This document shows, piece after piece, positions 26,089 through 29,872 of a DNA stretch of 29,872 bases. The DNA is from JACQAI01 sp035507915. GTDB taxonomy: Bacteria; Pseudomonadota; Alphaproteobacteria; Elsterales; Elsteraceae. The position numbers were made by a program, and so were the translations under genes. Each line of letters starts with the position of its first letter. The stretch's first letter is position 1. The notes under the pieces are model-generated. The model had not been told where the DNA came from and did no database searches. It saw only the letters and a program-made list of their open reading frames with translations. The DNA is taken from contig DATJNS010000064.1 in NCBI GenBank assembly GCA_035507915.1, positions 1-29,872 on the forward strand. Reading direction: 5' to 3'.

Positions 26089-26775
26089 TCACCCCGCCGT
26101 GCGCGGACGACCGACCGACGAGCGGGTGTCGTAGGCGAGCTTGTCGAGCGCCAGATCGCCCGCTTCGTCGATCGTGGCGACCACCGTACCGATGTCGATC
26201 GGCTCGAGGCCCGCGAGCGCGCCGTCCGGCACGCCGTGGCCGATGTCGAACACGCCGAGCCGGCTCAGCGCCTGGAAGTCCGGCGCCGCGTCGCTCGAGG
26301 CGCCGTGCGCGACGCGCTCGAAGCCCGTCACCGCGACGGCGCCGACGATCGGCACATAGTCGGGCCGGGGCGCCAACGGCAAGTAGATCGAGTGGTAGTC
26401 GAATGCCTCGGCGCCGTTGACGATCACGCGGCGCACGCTGTAGCCGCCGCACGAATGATCGGCGATCGCGCCGAAGAACCGCGCGTAGACGGTGCGCTGC
26501 TCCGGCCGATAGTGGTCGAAGAAATTCTGTCCCGTGACGTTGCGGCCGAGCACGTAGTCGATGTGCGCACCCGACAGGCGCACGACGATCGAGGCCGGCG
26601 CCACCCATTCCGCGAGGAACTCCCAGCCGAGCAGCGGCTTGAGCCGCTCGAAGCCGACATCCTCGCGCCGCGGCAAACCGGTCGATGACGGTCGCGCATC
26701 GGCGTACGCCGCCAGCAGGCGACCGATCGAGTTGCGTGCGTCGCCGAGACGACGGTGTTGCTCGGGCGAGGTCAC
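26089..26775 (-). CDS. PAS_5-type single PAS-domain protein
   Basis: A 228-residue protein of a largely alphaproteobacterial PAS family. It has the family pattern: an early helix (GRLLAAYADARPSSTGLPRREDVGFERLKPLLG), then ASIVVRLSGAHIDYVLGRNV followed by TGQNFFDHYRPEQR. The central strands include CGGYSVRRVIVNGAEAFDYH, then SIYLPLAPRPDYVPIVGAVA. No output domain is visible, so it may act through a partner or bind a small ligand. The start is a GTG at 26775. It is convergent with cobS (27 bases between stops) and divergent from the cobalamin riboswitch. Target unknown. Confidence 0.82.
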   Translation of the reverse strand: MTSPEQHRRLGDARNSIGRLLAAYADARPSSTGLPRREDVGFERLKPLLGWEFLAEWVAPASIVVRLSGAHIDYVLGRNVTGQNFFDHYRPEQRTVYARFFGAIADHSCGGYSVRRVIVNGAEAFDYHSIYLPLAPRPDYVPIVGAVAVTGFERVAHGASSDAAPDFQALSRLGVFDIGHGVPDGALAGLEPIDIGTVVATIDEAGDLALDKLAYDTRSSVGRPRTAG

Positions 26776-26869
26776 GCGCAGAGTCTAGTCCCGGCCATCA
26801 TGCTTTCCAGCCGAGAAAACGATCCTAGCGGCGCGGCTATTCTGTTCCGGCGCCACATCATCCGTGCTA

Positions 26870-27036
26870 GCGTCCGGCGCGCGATGCGACAGGGAAGTCC
26901 GGTGCGGCGAAAGCCAAGGCCGGCGCTGCCCCCGCAACTGTAAGCGGCGAGGCTCGTCCGTGAGCCACTGGCCCGTTCGGGCTGGGAAGGCGGACGATCC
27001 GACGACCCCGAGCCAGGAGACCTCCGCGTCGCGCGG
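26870..27036 (+). ncRNA. Cobalamin (AdoCbl) riboswitch leading the cobU-cobW-cobN genes
   Basis: The leader carries the conserved elements of the cobalamin riboswitch in order: AGGGAAGTCCGGTG (26891-26904), GCCGGCGCTGCCCCCGCAAC with TGTAAGCGGC (B12 region around 26918-26950), GAGCCACTGGCC (26962-26973), GGGCTGGGAAGG, and GAGCCAGGAGACC (27010-27022). A probable P1 helix pairs 26878-26888 with 27025-27035 (11 pairs, one G-U). Downstream, CCTCCGC (27021-27027) is complementary to GCGGAGG (27057-27063), which contains the ribosome-binding site of the next gene. This implies translational control. The rest of the 297-base gap upstream shows no gene. Confidence 0.95.
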
Positions 27037-27056
27037 TCGAGCAACGGCGTCCTCGG

Positions 27057-27063
27057 GCGGAGG
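27057..27063 (+). promoter_or_regulatory. Riboswitch-controlled ribosome-binding site of cobU/cobP
   Basis: The strong Shine-Dalgarno GGAGG lies nine bases before the ATG at 27073. It sits inside GCGGAGG, an exact seven-base complement of CCTCCGC at 27021-27027 at the 3' edge of the riboswitch aptamer. No U-tract follows, so a translational switch is more likely than a terminator. The sequestering strand overlaps the proposed P1 helix by three bases, so the two pairings compete. Confidence 0.6.
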
Positions 27064-27072
27064 ATTGCGGCA

Positions 27073-27639
27073 ATGGCGAGCGAACCAGCGACCGGTATGG
27101 TCGCGTCCCTGTCGCCTTTCATCCGGGCGCCCCTCACCTTGGTGCTGGGCGGCGCGCGCGCGGGGAAAAGCACCTATGCCGAAGGCCTGATCGCGCCGGA
27201 CGATCGATCGGCCGGGCTCTATCTCGCGACTGCCGAGCCGGGCGACGCCGAGATGGCCGAGCGCATCGCGCAGCATCGCGCGCGGCGCGGCGCGGCGTGG
27301 ACGACCGTCGAGGAACCGCTCGAGCTGGAGCGCGCGCTGCGCGCGCACGCGCGCGCCGATCGCCCGATCCTGGTCGATTGCCTGACCTTGTGGCTCACCA
27401 ACCTGATGCTCGCCGGACGCGACCCCGCGACGGCGACGGCCACCTTGATCGACACGCTGCCGCGGCTGGCCGGTCCGGTCGTCTTCGTCTCCAACGAGGT
27501 CGGGCTCGGCATCGTGCCCGACAATGCGCTGGCGCGCCGCTTCCGCGACGCCGCCGGCCGACTCAACCAGGCGGTCGCGGCGGCCTGCCAGCGCGTCGTG
27601 CTGGTCGCCGCCGGCCTGCCGCTCGTGCTCAAAGGCTGA
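27073..27639 (+). CDS. cobU: Adenosylcobinamide kinase / adenosylcobinamide-phosphate guanylyltransferase
   Basis: A 188-residue bifunctional enzyme (called cobP in the aerobic nomenclature) that phosphorylates adenosylcobinamide and then transfers GMP to give adenosylcobinamide-GDP, the substrate of CobS. Seen: P-loop GGARAGKS (26-33), ATAEPGDAEMAERIAQHRARRG with His68 in the position of the guanylylated histidine, VDCLTLWLTNLM, and SNEVGLGIVPDNALARRFRD followed by AAGRLNQ. All are typical. The ATG at 27073 has GGAGG nine bases upstream. It is the first gene behind the riboswitch and is followed after four bases by cobW. Confidence 0.96.
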   Translation: MASEPATGMVASLSPFIRAPLTLVLGGARAGKSTYAEGLIAPDDRSAGLYLATAEPGDAEMAERIAQHRARRGAAWTTVEEPLELERALRAHARADRPILVDCLTLWLTNLMLAGRDPATATATLIDTLPRLAGPVVFVSNEVGLGIVPDNALARRFRDAAGRLNQAVAAACQRVVLVAAGLPLVLKG

Positions 27640-27643
27640 CGCG

Positions 27644-28672
27644 ATGGCACGCAAGATCCCCGCGACCGTGATCACCGGCTTCCTCGGCGCCGGCAAGACG
27701 AGCCTGATCCGCCGGCTGATCGAGCAGGCCGACGGCAGACGCCTCGGTTTCATCATCAACGAGTTCGGCGACCTCGGCATCGATCGCGGCATCCTCGACG
27801 GCTGCGGTCTCGCCGATTGCGACACGGACGCGATCAAGGAGCTCGCCAACGGCTGCATCTGCTGCACCGTCGCCGACGATTTCGTGCCGACCATGGAGAG
27901 CCTGCTCGATCGGCCGGCGCCGCCCGAGCACATCATCATCGAGACGTCCGGCCTGGCGTTGCCCAAGCCGCTCGTGCAGGCGTTCAACTGGCCGTCGCTG
28001 CGCGCGCGCGTCACGGTCGACGGCGTCGTCACGGTGGTCGACGGCGCCGCCGTGCAGGCGGGCCGGTTTGCCGACGATCCGGCGGCGGTCGCCGCGCAGC
28101 GCGCCGCCGATCCGTCGCTCGATCACGACGATCCGCTCGCCGAGCTGTTCGACGACCAGCTCGCCTGCGCCGACATGGTGGTGGTCAACAAGATCGACCT
28201 GATCGCCGAAGCCGACCGGCCGGCGCTGCTCGCGTCGATCGCCGCGCGTCTGCGCCCCGCGGTCAAGCACGTGGCGACCCGCGACGGCAGGCTGCCGCTC
28301 GCGGTTGCGCTCGGGCTCGGCGCCGCCGCCGAGGACGATCTCGCGAGCCGGCCGTCGCACCACGACCTCGACGGAAATCACGACCACGACGATTTCGCCT
28401 CGTTCGTGCTGCGCTTCGGCCCGGTCGCCGACCCCGACCGGCTGACGCGCCGGCTCTCCGAGATCGTCGCCGCGCACGACATCCTGCGCCTCAAGGGCTT
28501 CGTCGCGATCGACGGCGCCGCGCGGCGCTGCGTGATCCAAGGCGTCGGCGGCCGCATCGAGCGCTATTTCGACCGTGCCTGGGACGCCGACGAACCGCGC
28601 GACAGCGCGCTGGTCGTGATCGGCCTCAAGGGCCTCGACGAGGCGGCGATCCGCCGCGCGCTGGCGGCCTGA
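27644..28672 (+). CDS. cobW: CobW-family GTPase (G3E metallochaperone)
   Basis: A 342-residue G3E GTPase, thought to deliver cobalt to the CobNST cobaltochelatase. Seen: Walker A GFLGAGKT (12-19), the metal-binding CICC (71-74) in ANGCICCTV, ETSGLALPKP, the base-recognition NKIDL (182-186), and a His/Asp-rich stretch HHDLDGNHDHDD (239-250) before the C-terminal CobW_C domain. The start ATG at 27644 follows the cobU stop by four bases. The neighbouring cobN and the riboswitch make the cobalamin subfamily assignment strong compared with the zinc-related relatives. Confidence 0.95.
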   Translation: MARKIPATVITGFLGAGKTSLIRRLIEQADGRRLGFIINEFGDLGIDRGILDGCGLADCDTDAIKELANGCICCTVADDFVPTMESLLDRPAPPEHIIIETSGLALPKPLVQAFNWPSLRARVTVDGVVTVVDGAAVQAGRFADDPAAVAAQRAADPSLDHDDPLAELFDDQLACADMVVVNKIDLIAEADRPALLASIAARLRPAVKHVATRDGRLPLAVALGLGAAAEDDLASRPSHHDLDGNHDHDDFASFVLRFGPVADPDRLTRRLSEIVAAHDILRLKGFVAIDGAARRCVIQGVGGRIERYFDRAWDADEPRDSALVVIGLKGLDEAAIRRALAA

Positions 28673-28676
28673 GCCG

Positions 28677-29872
28677 ATGCATCTGCTGACCGCCGCCACG
28701 GCGCCGCGCGACGACACGGTCGCGATCGACCTGACGCAGACGCCGGGCGAGATCGTCGTGCTCTCGGCGGCCGACAGCGACCTCGCCTGCCTGGCCGCGG
28801 CGCGCCGGCGCCTCGGCGGCGATTTTCCCAGCGTGCGGCTCGCCAATCTGCTGCGGCTCGGCCATCCGCTGTCGATCGATCTCTACGACGAGGCAGTGCT
28901 GCGCCATGCCGAGCTCGTCGTCGTGCGGCTGCTCGGCGGCCTGTCCTACTGGCCCTACGGCGCCGAGCGGCTGGTCGAGCGCGCGCGTGCCGGCGACCTG
29001 CGGCTGGCGCTGCTGCCGGGCGATGCGCGCGACGATCCGGAGCTGGTCGAGGCGTCGAGCTTGCCGCCGGACGCGCTCGCGCGCCTGGGGCGCTACGCCA
29101 ACGAGGGCGGCGTCGACAACGCCGAGCAGCTGCTGCGCTACGCCGCCAGCCTGCTCGGCCGCCGGATCGCGTGGCACGAGCCCGCGACCCTGCCGCGCTG
29201 CGGCATCTGGGACGCCGCCGCATCGGGCGAGCCGCCGCGCGGCTCGACCGTGCCGATCCTGTTCTATCGCGCGCTGCTCCAGGCCGGCGATACGGCGCCG
29301 ATCGAGGCGCTCGCCGCCGCGCTGCGCGCGCATGGCCTCGCGCCCCTGCCCGTGTTCGTGACGAGCCTCAAGGAGCCGGACGCCGGGCGGCTGATCGGCG
29401 AGCTCGTCGACCGGCACGCGCCGCCCGTGATCCTCAACGCGACCGGCTTCGCGGTCGGACGGCTCGACGCCGGCGGCAGCGACGATCCCTTGCGCCGCGC
29501 CGACTGCCCGGTGCTGCAGGTCGTGCTGGCGGGCGGCGATCGCGCGGGCTGGGCCGAGGGCACGCGCGGACTCGCGCCGCGCGACATCGCGATGAACGTG
29601 GCGTTGCCCGAGATCGATGGCCGCATCCTCGCGCGCGCCGTCTCGTTCAAGCGGCAGGCCGAGCGCGATCCGTTGACCGAGGCCGACATCGCGCGTCACG
29701 AGCCAGAGCCATCGCGCGTCGCCTTCGTCGCCGAACTGGCGCACGCCTGGGCGGACCTGCGCGGTACGCCCGCCTCGCAACGGCGCATCGCCCTGATCCT
29801 CGCCAACTATCCCAACCGCGACGGCCGCATCGGCAACGGCGTCGGGCTCGACACGCCGGAGTCGGCCGCGCG
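28677..29872 (+). CDS. cobN: Cobaltochelatase large subunit CobN, N-terminal part (truncated by window)
   Basis: An open frame of 398 complete codons from the ATG at 28677 with no stop before the window ends. CobN is the large, ATP-dependent subunit that inserts cobalt into hydrogenobyrinate a,c-diamide in the aerobic pathway; full proteins are around 1,200-1,300 residues. Seen: the N-terminal VVVRLLGGLSYWPYGAERLV, then ARLGRYANEGGVDNAEQLLR, VPILFYRALLQAGD and VILNATGFAVG, and near the edge LILANYPNRDGRIGNGVGLD, a conserved CobN block. It lies four bases after cobW. Truncation is only from the window boundary. Confidence 0.95.
   Translation, partial: MHLLTAATAPRDDTVAIDLTQTPGEIVVLSAADSDLACLAAARRRLGGDFPSVRLANLLRLGHPLSIDLYDEAVLRHAELVVVRLLGGLSYWPYGAERLVERARAGDLRLALLPGDARDDPELVEASSLPPDALARLGRYANEGGVDNAEQLLRYAASLLGRRIAWHEPATLPRCGIWDAAASGEPPRGSTVPILFYRALLQAGDTAPIEALAAALRAHGLAPLPVFVTSLKEPDAGRLIGELVDRHAPPVILNATGFAVGRLDAGGSDDPLRRADCPVLQVVLAGGDRAGWAEGTRGLAPRDIAMNVALPEIDGRILARAVSFKRQAERDPLTEADIARHEPEPSRVAFVAELAHAWADLRGTPASQRRIALILANYPNRDGRIGNGVGLDTPESAA

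Noticed and set aside
27036..27072. Rho-independent terminator after the cobalamin aptamer
   Set aside because: No run of T follows any hairpin here; pairing instead covers the ribosome-binding site, pointing to translational control.

Overview
The window is very G+C-rich chromosomal DNA with dense, mostly overlapping genes. The set of families points to an alphaproteobacterium, most likely of the Rhodospirillales or a relative: a RegB/RegA redox two-component pair, a PAS_5-type protein, and aerobic-type cobalamin genes (cobW-cobN) behind a cobalamin riboswitch. No tRNA, rRNA, CRISPR array, insertion sequence or phage gene was seen, and no gene-free stretch exceeds 300 bases.

Region 1 (1-8.1 kb) is a surface-glycan cluster. 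It has a minus-strand GT2 glycosyltransferase, then a plus-strand run of a GT4 glycosyltransferase, a hicA-hicB toxin-antitoxin pair, a SAM methyltransferase, two more GT4 enzymes, galE and a fourth GT4. Most junctions overlap by 1-4 bases (ATGA or TTGA). The hicAB pair has visibly lower G+C than its neighbours and looks inserted.

Region 2 (8.1-9.7 kb) holds a minus-strand Pro-1 tautomerase plus a one-helix small protein. A divergent LysR regulator faces them across an AT-rich intergenic region.

Region 3 (9.7-15.8 kb) returns to glycan synthesis. It contains UDP-glucuronate decarboxylase (UDP-xylose synthase), a calcineurin-like phosphatase, a divergent polyprenyl-phosphate sugar phosphotransferase that probably primes the repeat unit, a degenerate GGDEF-EAL-like protein, and a TPR/GT9-like fusion.

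Region 4 (15.8-20.1 kb) holds RegA and RegB on the minus strand. Divergent from them are an ABC-2 type ATPase/permease pair and an HD-domain phosphohydrolase.

Region 5 (20.1-29.9 kb) concerns cofactors and nucleotides. A six-gene minus-strand run reads cobT, ASCH protein, amidohydrolase, NadC-like phosphoribosyltransferase, OMP-decarboxylase-like protein and CinA/PncC-like amidase. Several of these enzymes depart from the usual active-site motifs. Divergent from it is cobS. After a PAS_5 gene, a cobalamin riboswitch leads cobU/cobP, cobW and the start of cobN, which runs off the window. The most unusual content is the amidohydrolase/phosphoribosyltransferase/decarboxylase trio beside cobT, which may act on pyridine nucleotides or on an undescribed nucleotide pathway, and the inactive-looking GGDEF-EAL protein inside the polysaccharide locus.
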